Source: PeH17 sp964414925
GTDB lineage: Bacteria > Bacillota > Clostridia > Christensenellales > CAG-138
Reading direction: 5' to 3'
DNA: 21,744 nucleotides
Assembly: GCA_964414925.1 (NCBI GenBank)
Contig: CAYPXV010000017.1
Coordinates: forward strand, 1 to 21,744
The translations under genes and the position numbers were made by a program. Positions 1 to 6,475 of this stretch are shown piece after piece. Positions within the stretch are counted from its first letter, which is position 1, and every line of letters starts with the position of its first letter. The notes under the pieces are model-generated. The model did not search any database, had not been told where the DNA came from, and saw only the letters and a program-made list of their open reading frames with translations.

Positions 1-1
1 T

Positions 2-676
2 TTCAGTCAAAAGCGTTATGATACCGCCGATAATATTATTAAAAATTACTCAATCCTTTGTGAAAACCGCAGCCTTGACGTGAACCGTTTGGCAATTATC
101 AACCATGAACACGGTAATAATGTTATCAGAGTAGACTCTTCGGATGCGGGAAAAGGTCTGTTCGGTAACAAACTTCCGCCTGCCGACGGACTCGTGACAA
201 ACGATAACACGGTAACACTCGTAGGCTGTCATGCGGATTGCGGAAGTATTTATCTGTACGATAAGGAAACTAATGCCATAGGTCTTGCACATTCGGGATG
301 GAAAGGTACTATTTTAAGAATCGGAAAAAAACTCGTTGAAAAAATGACAAATGAGTTCGGTTCGAATCCATCGAGTATCGTGGCAGCGATAGGTCCTTCC
401 ATATGCGTTAAATGCTTTGAGGTAGATGCTGAGTTGGCGGATAGATTCAGAAAAGAATTTGATACGGATGATATTATAGGTAGATCTGAAAAAACGGGTA
501 AGGCATATGTTGATATCAATTCGGCACTTGTGATTCAGTTGATAGAATCCGGGATAAAGACCGAGAATATCTCCGTTATGGATAAATGCACATATGAAGA
601 AAGGGATTTGTTCTTTTCATACAGACGTGACGGAACAAATTCGGGAGCAATGACGTCTTACTTGAAACTTAATTAA
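2..676 (+). CDS. pgeF: PgeF/YfiH-family multicopper-like purine nucleoside enzyme (5' end cut off by window)
   Basis: The reading frame is open from base 2, so the true start lies left of the window. An internal GTG at position 80 is not the start, because the 26 codons before it also look coding (they include FSQKRYDTADNIIKNY). Family hallmarks are visible: CHADC followed by the block AHSGWKGT, then IGPSICVKCFEV, then CTYEERDLFFSYRRDG near the C-terminus. These carry the His/Cys/His metal-site residues and the closing SYRRDG motif. Family members have been described as peptidoglycan editing factor (PgeF) and as zinc-dependent purine nucleoside phosphorylase/adenosine deaminase-type enzymes (FAMIN/YfiH); which activity applies here cannot be read from sequence. 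A hairpin terminator follows immediately. The residue after the ADC motif is Gly, where Pro or a hydrophobic residue is common, which I take as family variation. Confidence 0.88.
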   Translation, partial: FSQKRYDTADNIIKNYSILCENRSLDVNRLAIINHEHGNNVIRVDSSDAGKGLFGNKLPPADGLVTNDNTVTLVGCHADCGSIYLYDKETNAIGLAHSGWKGTILRIGKKLVEKMTNEFGSNPSSIVAAIGPSICVKCFEVDAELADRFRKEFDTDDIIGRSEKTGKAYVDINSALVIQLIESGIKTENISVMDKCTYEERDLFFSYRRDGTNSGAMTSYLKLN

Positions 677-677
677 T

Positions 678-730
678 AAAACCCTCGTTTTGTGAAAAAC
701 TATGCATATTATCATGAAACGAGGTTTTTT
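678..730 (+). terminator. Intrinsic terminator after pgeF, its 3' arm carrying the RBS of the next gene
   Basis: The 5' arm AAACCCTCGTTT pairs with AAACGAGGTTT at 717-727, leaving one bulged C. The stem extends inward through TGTGA/TCATG using two G-T wobbles, giving about 16 pairs around a 16-base loop that contains ATGCAT. A run of six T ends at 730. The GAGG of the 3' arm (721-724) also lies 6 bases before the ATG at 731, so the terminator stem overlaps the next gene's ribosome binding site. Confidence 0.75.
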
Positions 731-1312
731 ATGTCGCTCTTTTTTATGTCGGTATTGTTAATATCGATTTTGACGGTTTTTGATTTAATCGACAGCACAT
801 TGACCGTTTTGAACATAAGTAAAAAACTTATAGCCGTTTTCCTTGCGATTACGGTTTTGCTGAAAAGCTTTGATATTACTATAGCTGCGGAATTTAACTT
901 TAATGCAGCCTTGTTTCCGTTACTTGTGTTAATACCGTACTTTTTAAATATACGCAAAGTTGTCAACATGAAAAAGACAGTTCCGCTTGCAATAACCGCA
1001 GGGCTTATTATAAGCGTTGTTTTCAAATTATGTGGTGAAAATATCGTCTTCAGCTTGTTAGCGGATTCTTTTGTGATATTAATCTTTTCATTTTTTGATT
1101 TGCCCGTCAGCGGTATATGTGCCGCACCGATAATTCCCGTATCTTTCGGAATAGGCTGTACCGCCTTTGATATTGTTAAATCAGGGTTCGGATTCCTTTC
1201 ACTGAATGAAGCAATTATCGACATGCAGCTTGTGGGACTGCTTGTTGCAGTATTGATTTCGGAAATACGCCTCGTCATAAACAAAAATAAATTCGAATCA
1301 CGACGAATATAG
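731..1312 (+). CDS. Unrecognised polytopic membrane protein (193 aa)
   Basis: I do not recognise this protein. It is strongly hydrophobic, with about six or seven likely membrane segments near residues 2-17, 32-46, 59-74, 84-99, 104-122, 128-146 and 166-182, and a short basic C-terminal tail (KNKFESRRI) that suggests a cytosolic end. I chose the ATG at 731 because GAGG lies 6 bases upstream. A GTG at 692 in the same frame sits inside the terminator's 5' arm with no RBS, and an ATG at 746 has only T-rich sequence before it. The gene lies between pgeF and the spoIIIA operon, bracketed by two terminator-like hairpins, so it is probably its own small transcription unit. Its position next to sporulation genes hints at, but does not prove, a sporulation or envelope role. 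A long open frame on the opposite strand here is a shadow. Confidence 0.6.
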   Translation: MSLFFMSVLLISILTVFDLIDSTLTVLNISKKLIAVFLAITVLLKSFDITIAAEFNFNAALFPLLVLIPYFLNIRKVVNMKKTVPLAITAGLIISVVFKLCGENIVFSLLADSFVILIFSFFDLPVSGICAAPIIPVSFGIGCTAFDIVKSGFGFLSLNEAIIDMQLVGLLVAVLISEIRLVINKNKFESRRI

Positions 1313-1331
1313 CCGCTTGAGTGTTCTTCAT

Positions 1332-1371
1332 AAGCCCTTGTGCATAAGTTCATTATGTACAAGGGTTTTTT
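1332..1371 (+). terminator. Strong intrinsic terminator between the membrane gene and spoIIIAA
   Basis: Bases 1332-1347 (AAGCCCTTGTGCATAA) pair along 16 positions, with two G-T wobbles, with 1353-1368. The loop is GTTCA, and the T-run is 1366-1371. The last T lies only 16 bases before the spoIIIAA start codon, so any spoIIIA promoter must be upstream of, or overlapping, this hairpin. Confidence 0.8.
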
Positions 1372-1387
1372 GCCGAGGAGTGAAATT

Positions 1388-2305
1388 TTGAATACAACAA
1401 AATCAAACCTGATTGAATCCGTTATAAGTGTAGTACCGGAAAGATTTGTCGGAATATTAAAAAAATACTTCGATGCTTTGAAAATCGAGGAGATTAGATT
1501 CAGGGTGAATCAATCGGTACAGCTTGTTTATTCGGATGGCGAAGTAGTGTTAAATCAGTACGGAGTATTCACCTGTGGTGAAAGTAAAGAAATGCTGAAA
1601 AGAATGTGTAAATCATCGGTATATGCCATGGAGTCACAATTAAGATGCGGATACATCAGCTTACAGTCGGGCATAAGAGTCGGAATATGCGGTAAACCCG
1701 TGATGGATTCTGATACGATATTGGCACTTGATACCATTCAGAGCTTTAACATCAGGATACCGTGTGAAGCTACAGGATGTGCGGCAGAGTTCGTTGACAG
1801 ATTTTTTCATAACGGCTACATTGCAAATTCAATTATAGCAGCACCGCCGGGAGTGGGGAAAACCACCTTCTTGCGTGATGTCGCAAGATGTTTTTCGGAC
1901 GGAATTAATATGCGAAAAGCTTATCGAGTCGGTATCGCAGACGAGCGAAATGAGCTGTCGGCATGTGTGGAAGCTCTTCCTTCGCTTGATATAGGTTCAA
2001 GAAGTGATGTCTTTACCCTGATGCCAAAAGTTCAAAGCATTCCTCTATTGATACGAAATATGTCTCCGGAGGTTTTGATTACCGATGAAATTATTACAGA
2101 AGATGACTGTAAGGCTCTGGAGAATGCCGTCTGTCGAGGTGTAGCTGTCATAGCAACAATACACGCAAACAGCTATGACGATGTGATTAACAATAAATAT
2201 GTCGGAAACTTAGTAAATAGAGGCATTATCAAAAATGTATTCATTTTACAAAGGCAGGGAAATCATGTGCGTTTAGATTCGGTCAAGGGTGAAAACAATG
2301 ATTAG
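1388..2305 (+). CDS. spoIIIAA: Stage III sporulation protein AA (channel ATPase)
   Basis: This is the secretion-type ATPase of the SpoIIIA-SpoIIQ complex. It acts on the mother-cell face of the engulfed forespore membrane and is thought to drive assembly or transport through the channel. With the TTG at 1388 as start the protein has 305 residues. Walker A PPGVGKT lies at about 153-159, the conserved DERNE at about 185-189, and Walker B VLITDEI at about 239-245, after the family block DIGSRSDVFTLMPK. TTG was chosen because GAGGAG (1375-1380) sits 7 bases before it. The upstream in-frame GTG (1340) and ATG (1355) fall inside the terminator hairpin and would add non-family residues. It is the first gene of an eight-gene operon and overlaps spoIIIAB by 8 bases. 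In B. subtilis the operon is sigma-E controlled. Confidence 0.95.
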   Translation: MNTTKSNLIESVISVVPERFVGILKKYFDALKIEEIRFRVNQSVQLVYSDGEVVLNQYGVFTCGESKEMLKRMCKSSVYAMESQLRCGYISLQSGIRVGICGKPVMDSDTILALDTIQSFNIRIPCEATGCAAEFVDRFFHNGYIANSIIAAPPGVGKTTFLRDVARCFSDGINMRKAYRVGIADERNELSACVEALPSLDIGSRSDVFTLMPKVQSIPLLIRNMSPEVLITDEIITEDDCKALENAVCRGVAVIATIHANSYDDVINNKYVGNLVNRGIIKNVFILQRQGNHVRLDSVKGENND

Positions 2306-2795
2306 ACTTATTATAGGTATTTTGTTGATTATGGTTTCTACCATGATAGGTTGTATAATTAATAATGACATAAAATCGGAATACGAACTTATAAATAACT
2401 TAAACAAGGATATGCGTGCGTTGACGAGCATGGTAAAACATGAACGAAAAAGTATGTCCGAAATCTTAGCGTACCTTTCAAAGTTCGGTAAAGTCAATCA
2501 AATATGGGAAAGAATGAACGAGGAATTTGTAAGCAGTAATAATATGTATACTTCATGGAAAAACGCAACCGAGCAAATGCAGCTTAGTGAAAAACAATAC
2601 TTAAAAGAATTTGATTCTTTCTTCGGGGATATCGGGAATGGAAATATCGAAAAGGAAGTGGAGAAGATGGATTTTTTTATTGATAGAATAGAACTAATAG
2701 AAAAGGAAACAGCACCGAAGTATCAAAATAAAATGAAATTAATTCGTGTTTTAAGCACCTTCGGCGGCATTGCCTTGGCATTGATTGCATTGTGA
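2298..2795 (+). CDS. spoIIIAB: Stage III sporulation protein AB
   Basis: This 165-residue protein has the SpoIIIAB layout: an N-terminal membrane segment (about 2-20), a long charged, probably helical middle, and a short hydrophobic C-terminus (STFGGIALALIAL). Family members resemble GspF/PilC-type inner-membrane platform proteins and are required for the SpoIIIA channel. The ATG at 2298 is preferred over the GTG at 2289 because AAGGG lies at a proper distance only from the ATG. The start overlaps the spoIIIAA stop by 8 bases, which suggests translational coupling. The track of acidic and basic residues and the length match the usual roughly 170-residue family. Confidence 0.93.
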   Translation: MIRLIIGILLIMVSTMIGCIINNDIKSEYELINNLNKDMRALTSMVKHERKSMSEILAYLSKFGKVNQIWERMNEEFVSSNNMYTSWKNATEQMQLSEKQYLKEFDSFFGDIGNGNIEKEVEKMDFFIDRIELIEKETAPKYQNKMKLIRVLSTFGGIALALIAL

Positions 2796-2808
2796 AAACG
2801 AGGTTGAA

Positions 2809-3006
2809 ATGGGAATAGACATAGTTCTGAAAATTGCGGGAGTGGGATTTCTTGTTGCGGCAGCCTGTCAGGTACTTAAACAATCGGGCAGGGACGATAT
2901 TGCGATGATCACCGCCTTAGCAGGTTTAATAATCGTTCTGACAATGATACTGGGTATCGTATCGACATTGTTTGATAACATACGGAATGTATTTAAACTT
3001 TACTGA
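2809..3006 (+). CDS. spoIIIAC: Stage III sporulation protein AC
   Basis: This 65-residue membrane protein has two hydrophobic helices (about 5-22 and 30-52) separated by a short polar turn (KQSGRDD), the standard SpoIIIAC architecture and close to the 68 residues of B. subtilis. It is an integral-membrane part of the SpoIIIA channel base. The ATG at 2809 follows GAGG with a 5-base gap; an upstream in-frame GTG at 2785 lies inside spoIIIAB and lacks an RBS. Its TGA overlaps the ATG of spoIIIAD by one base (TGATG), so the two are very probably translationally coupled. Confidence 0.93.
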   Translation: MGIDIVLKIAGVGFLVAAACQVLKQSGRDDIAMITALAGLIIVLTMILGIVSTLFDNIRNVFKLY

Positions 3007-3404
3007 TGAATATTTATACGGTAATAGGCTTAGCGGTAGCTGTGGGCTTTGCTGCTTTTACATTAAAGGAATTTAATAAAACTATCGCCGTTCAATTGTC
3101 CGTAGCGGGCGGAGTCGTAATAATGCTTATACTGCTTTCATATATAAGCGGCTTGTTTGATGAAATCAATGCGTTCGTCAGTAGAGCAAACGTAAGATCA
3201 AATTTTGCGGAAGTTATGATAAAAGCAGTGGGTGTTTCGTATCTTGCTCAGATAGGTTCGGAAATATGCCGTGATATGGGTGAGGGAACACTTGCCGTTA
3301 AGGTTGAAATTGCAGGCAAGGTGATTCTTTGTACGATAGCGTTGCCGTTGGTAATCGGAATCATGAATGAATTTATCGAAGTGCTGAATTCAACACTAAA
3401 ATAG
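3006..3404 (+). CDS. spoIIIAD: Stage III sporulation protein AD
   Basis: At 132 residues it is nearly the same length as B. subtilis SpoIIIAD (133). It has hydrophobic segments at the N-terminus, the middle and near the C-terminus, plus the family-like stretch KAVGVSYLAQIGSEICRD ahead of an EIAGK motif. It is an integral-membrane component of the SpoIIIA complex, paired functionally with AC. Its ATG shares a base with the spoIIIAC stop and it has no strong RBS of its own, consistent with coupled translation. The gap to spoIIIAE is 8 bases. Confidence 0.93.
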   Translation: MNIYTVIGLAVAVGFAAFTLKEFNKTIAVQLSVAGGVVIMLILLSYISGLFDEINAFVSRANVRSNFAEVMIKAVGVSYLAQIGSEICRDMGEGTLAVKVEIAGKVILCTIALPLVIGIMNEFIEVLNSTLK

Positions 3405-3412
3405 CCGAAAAC

Positions 3413-4597
3413 ATGCGAAGAATAAAACGAACTTTATTGATATTGATTAGTTTGATGACCTTGTTATTTATTCCGTGCGGTACACATATACTTGCGGAAA
3501 GTAAAGAGGTAACTCCGGAACTTAAACAGGAGTTCGAAAGACTTCTGGATGAACTGGATTTATCCCGATGGCAAGAATACTTTGATAATATGTGTGAAAG
3601 TTTTAACGGCATACTCGACTTTGACGACGTAGAGCAAATGATAAGATCCGTAGCGGAAGACGATGGTGTATTGAATTTTAACAAGAATAATTCGCTTAAA
3701 ACATGGTTTATCTTAAACTTGCGTTCGATGATAAAACCGATGTCGGAAATCATTGTGACGGGAGTTTTCGCAGGTTTATGTTCCATGTTACTCGGAAATA
3801 ATTCAGGTATCGGTAAAATATTACAACTATCTTCTGTCGGCATTGTAATAGTCTGCGTTATTGTAATTTACGTTGACACTGTTACAGAAACGAAAGACTG
3901 CTTGACTCAAATTTCCGGTTTCTGCTCCGTTTGCGCACCTATAATACTGACGCTGATGAATCTGCTTGGATATTCAAGTGCGGTGGGACTGCTCAGTCCT
4001 ATGATGATTGTCGTGCTAAACGGGGTATTGTCAATAGTTTCGAATGTAGTTATTCCCCTGATACTTGTTGGAGGGACATTTACCGCAATCGGTAATTTAA
4101 ACGATAAACTGCACTTAACTAAAATTACTAAATTTACAAGCTCGACATCAAAATGGATTTTGGGGCTATTGACCGTGATTTATCTGGGTGTAAGCGTCGT
4201 GGGAGGGTTTACACGCAGCATGACCGATACGGTTTCCATTAAAACGGCTCGATATGCAATTGAGAAGATGATTCCCGCAGTCGGCGGCATGGTAAGCGGT
4301 GTGGTTGATGCGGTTGTGGGCGGTGCGATTTTGTTGAAAAATTCGGTAGGAATCACAATTATATTGATTTTAGTCGGAATAGTTTTAAAACCGTTGTTAA
4401 AGTTCATCGGGGTTATGGCGGCACTGAGAATAACTGCGGCGATAGTTGAGCCCTTTGCGGTAGACCGTATTTCGGACACCCTGGATGGCATGGCAAATAA
4501 TGTATCGTACCTGTTTGCGTCGGTATGTGCAGGAGTAAGTATGCTTGCGGTTAATTCATTTGTAATAATAAATCTGGGAAACAATTTACTGAGCTGA
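3413..4597 (+). CDS. spoIIIAE: Stage III sporulation protein AE
   Basis: This 394-residue protein matches the usual length of about 400. It begins with a signal-peptide-like segment (MRRIKRTLLILISLMTLL, with a small-residue region near residue 28), continues with a soluble acidic stretch of roughly 75 residues, and then becomes strongly polytopic to the C-terminus. This is the SpoIIIAE arrangement; the protein is the large integral-membrane subunit of the channel. The block GYSSAVGLLSPMMIV and the Ala/Val/Gly-rich later helices are typical. No good Shine-Dalgarno site precedes the ATG at 3413, so initiation probably depends on ribosomes finishing spoIIIAD 8 bases upstream. spoIIIAF starts 4 bases after its stop. 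Confidence 0.94.
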   Translation: MRRIKRTLLILISLMTLLFIPCGTHILAESKEVTPELKQEFERLLDELDLSRWQEYFDNMCESFNGILDFDDVEQMIRSVAEDDGVLNFNKNNSLKTWFILNLRSMIKPMSEIIVTGVFAGLCSMLLGNNSGIGKILQLSSVGIVIVCVIVIYVDTVTETKDCLTQISGFCSVCAPIILTLMNLLGYSSAVGLLSPMMIVVLNGVLSIVSNVVIPLILVGGTFTAIGNLNDKLHLTKITKFTSSTSKWILGLLTVIYLGVSVVGGFTRSMTDTVSIKTARYAIEKMIPAVGGMVSGVVDAVVGGAILLKNSVGITIILILVGIVLKPLLKFIGVMAALRITAAIVEPFAVDRISDTLDGMANNVSYLFASVCAGVSMLAVNSFVIINLGNNLLS

Positions 4598-4601
4598 TGT
4601 T

Positions 4602-4778
4602 ATGAGTGAAATATTGATATCGTTAATATGCGTATCAACCTGTGCGATATTTGCTCAGGCGGTTTTGCCCGAGGGAAAAATAAAGTCTTCGGCGGAAAAA
4701 TTAATAGGCTTCTGTGTCGGAATGGCGCTGCTGGAAAGTGTATTGATTCCGATTTTAAAATACCTTAACAGTCAATAA
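4602..4778 (+). CDS. spoIIIAF: Minimal stage III sporulation protein AF, membrane domain only (58 aa)
   Basis: A 58-residue frame sits exactly where spoIIIAF belongs, 4 bases after spoIIIAE and 14 before spoIIIAG. It has two membrane helices (about 3-20 and 34-54) joined by a hydrophilic turn LPEGKIKSSAEK. This parallels the N-terminal membrane part of B. subtilis SpoIIIAF, where an LLP..S...Y.K turn separates two helices. What is missing is the whole soluble C-terminal ring-building domain: the usual protein is about 200 residues. The stop is a clean TAA and spoIIIAG starts at once, so no lost frame follows that could hold the rest. The assignment rests on position plus helix pattern, not on strong residue identity. 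Confidence 0.75.
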   Translation: MSEILISLICVSTCAIFAQAVLPEGKIKSSAEKLIGFCVGMALLESVLIPILKYLNSQ

Positions 4779-4792
4779 GAAGGGATGGAGAA

Positions 4793-5350
4793 ATGATATT
4801 TCAAGCGTTTTTCGAAACGGTAAAGGATAAATTCGGTGCGAATAAAAAATCAAAATACATATCGTGCGTGATACTGATTTTAGCTACACTGATTGCTTTA
4901 CTTCTATCAAGCGTGATGAAAGGTAAAGTCGGTGGCGATGATAAAAATGATTACGACAATGAAGCCACGGGTCAAACGGATAAATCGTATGCTTTAAATC
5001 TGGAATCAAGACTTGAAAGTTTTTTATCCGCCATGGACGGTGTGGGCAAAGTAGACGTGATGCTGCTCGTCAATAAATCGGGAGAAACTATAATCGCAAC
5101 CGAGGAGCAAAGTTCGCTGTCGGACGGAAATGTCGGTTCAAAATCTCAAAAACCCGCAACCGTAAATTCAGCCGACGGAGAAGAAACCATTGTTCTTGCG
5201 CAATTAAGTCCGCAAATATGCGGCGTTATCGTCGTTGCGGAAGGGGGAGGGGATATAGCGGTAAAACTGGATATTATCTCGGCGGTAAGCACGGTACTCG
5301 GGATAACTCAAAACAACGTGCAGGTTTTCAAAATGAGTTCGGAAAATTAA
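4793..5350 (+). CDS. spoIIIAG: Stage III sporulation protein AG (channel ring subunit)
   Basis: This 185-residue ring protein of the SpoIIIA-SpoIIQ channel has a short cytosolic N-terminus, a membrane segment at about 22-41, and then an intermembrane-space domain. That domain holds the ring-building motif signature: LESRLESFLSAMDGVGKVDV, followed later by QICGVIVVAEGGGD and the helix leading to GITQNNVQVFKM. It is shorter than B. subtilis SpoIIIAG (229 residues), with the difference probably in the beta-rich insert between the two motif halves. The start ATG at 4793 follows ATGGAG. It is separated by only 15 bases from spoIIIAH, which carries its own strong RBS. Confidence 0.94.
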   Translation: MIFQAFFETVKDKFGANKKSKYISCVILILATLIALLLSSVMKGKVGGDDKNDYDNEATGQTDKSYALNLESRLESFLSAMDGVGKVDVMLLVNKSGETIIATEEQSSLSDGNVGSKSQKPATVNSADGEETIVLAQLSPQICGVIVVAEGGGDIAVKLDIISAVSTVLGITQNNVQVFKMSSEN

Positions 5351-5365
5351 AAGGAGTTTATTTAA

Positions 5366-5899
5366 ATGAAAAAGACAAGTTTCAAATTTACCAAAAAGGG
5401 TTTGATTGCACTGATGATAACGGTGGTTTTACTGGCGGGTGCGATTTATCTAAATGTAAAGCTCGGCGAAGAAGAATCGAATATGGACGTTTTGGGCAAA
5501 GAACAGCCCACGGACACGGCGGAACAGGTCAATGCAAATGTATACAGTGACTATTTCGTCAATTTCAGAAATGAGAGAAATAACATTCGTGCCCAGGAAA
5601 TTGATTATCTGAGAACCATTATCTCACAGGAGGGAACGGATAAGGAAACACTTGATGCGGCACAGGAGAGACTTCTTGAACTGGTTAATAATATGGAAAA
5701 GGAATTTTCAATAGAAAATAAGGTGAAAGCCAAGGGCTTCCTCGATGCTGCGGTGTTGTTCAAAAACGGGATGATAAGTGTGATTATTGACGGCGAATCT
5801 CTGAGCGATGAGGACATAGCGCGAATAGTAGATATCGTAAAGGCGGAGACGGGAATCAATGCGGATAAAATCAGAATATCACTTAATGATTCAAAATGA
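5366..5899 (+). CDS. spoIIIAH: Stage III sporulation protein AH (SpoIIQ partner)
   Basis: This 177-residue protein has one membrane segment (about 12-30) after a basic N-terminus (KKTSFKFTKKG). A helical linker rich in Glu, Arg and Gln follows (about 60-115), then a C-terminal ring-building domain that includes AAVLFKNGMISVIIDGESLSDED and ends KIRISLNDSK. In the model system SpoIIIAH spans from the mother-cell membrane to meet SpoIIQ in the intermembrane space. AAGGAG at 5351-5356 precedes the ATG. It is the last gene of the spoIIIA operon. No convincing terminator follows; the 119-base gap before the next gene contains a vegetative-type promoter. Confidence 0.94.
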   Translation: MKKTSFKFTKKGLIALMITVVLLAGAIYLNVKLGEEESNMDVLGKEQPTDTAEQVNANVYSDYFVNFRNERNNIRAQEIDYLRTIISQEGTDKETLDAAQERLLELVNNMEKEFSIENKVKAKGFLDAAVLFKNGMISVIIDGESLSDEDIARIVDIVKAETGINADKIRISLNDSK

Positions 5900-5960
5900 A
5901 TTTAATTCGAGATAATTCGTACTTCACGCCCGACTTGTTGGAGTGAGGCAGAAAATACTG

Positions 5961-5989
5961 TTTACATTTACAATAAAATTTGTTATAAT
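5961..5989 (+). promoter_or_regulatory. Sigma-A type promoter for the asp23-nusB operon
   Basis: The -35 is TTTACA (5961-5966, one mismatch to TTGACA), the spacer is exactly 17 bases, and the -10 is a perfect TATAAT (5984-5989). It lies 30 bases upstream of the asp23-family start codon and just before its GGAGG. It separates sporulation-controlled spoIIIA from vegetatively expressed genes downstream. Confidence 0.8.
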
Positions 5990-6018
5990 AACACCATCAT
6001 ATTTTGGAGGTATTATTC

Positions 6019-6450
6019 ATGGAAGAAACAATTGTTACGACTGATGTTTGTGTTAACGAGAACGGTAAAGTTTCCTTTGCTCCGGACGTTGTGGCTACTA
6101 TAGCCAATCTGGCTGCTTCCGAGGTTGAAAATGTAACGGCTCTCGGCGGTGGATTCGCAGACAGTATCGGAGACATACTCGGTAAGAAAAATTACACCAA
6201 AGGTGTTCGTGTCGAAGTAGGTAAGGAAGAAGCGGCAATTGATATCTGTATCAGCGTTAAGTACGGTGAAAAGATTCAGGATATCTGCTGCGCCGTTCAG
6301 TCTGAAGTCAAGAAAGCCGTTGAAACAATGACAGGACTCCGTGTTGTGGAAGTGAATGTTTTTGTTCAGAACGTCACTTTCGAGAACGAGGAAAAATCCG
6401 AAAAGAAAAAGAACGAAAAAAAGACCGAGCCGGAGTCTCGCGTAAAGTAA
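6019..6450 (+). CDS. Asp23/Gls24 (YqhY-like) envelope stress family protein
   Basis: This 143-residue protein has the Asp23/Gls24 fold signature: an N-terminal VSFAPDVVATIANLAASEVENV block, then GVRVEVGKEEAAIDICISVKYGEKI, and CCAVQSEVKKAVETMTGLRVVEVNVFVQNVTF (cited in parts). A highly charged Lys/Glu tail of about 22 residues follows, ending SRVK. Family members line the membrane through the anchor AmaP, whose homologue is encoded next. YqhY sits at the equivalent place in B. subtilis, beside nusB. The ATG at 6019 is preferred over an in-frame TTG at 6004 because GGAGG (6006-6010) lies 8 bases before it. The gene leads an operon driven by the promoter at 5961-5989. Confidence 0.9.
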   Translation: MEETIVTTDVCVNENGKVSFAPDVVATIANLAASEVENVTALGGGFADSIGDILGKKNYTKGVRVEVGKEEAAIDICISVKYGEKIQDICCAVQSEVKKAVETMTGLRVVEVNVFVQNVTFENEEKSEKKKNEKKTEPESRVK

Positions 6451-6475
6451 GCGTAAAAGCAGGGGGAGGTTCGTT

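Noticed and set aside
712..1362. 216-codon open frame on the minus strand opposite the membrane gene
   Set aside because: The antisense product has no recognisable family features, spans a terminator hairpin and covers the start region of the plus-strand gene; it looks like a frame mirror of the hydrophobic plus-strand gene.
1340..1387. N-terminal extension of SpoIIIAA from GTG 1340 or ATG 1355
   Set aside because: Both starts lie inside the terminator hairpin and lack an RBS, whereas GAGGAG stands 7 bases before the TTG at 1388, where family similarity begins.
4779..4792. A frameshift hiding the rest of SpoIIIAF
   Set aside because: Only 14 bases lie between the AF stop and the AG start, and AG is intact from its N-terminus, so there is no room for a displaced AF domain.
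5218..5550. 110-codon plus-strand frame across the spoIIIAG-spoIIIAH junction
   Set aside because: It overlaps two well-supported genes in another frame, has a composition skewed to Arg, Gly and Cys, and lacks an RBS.
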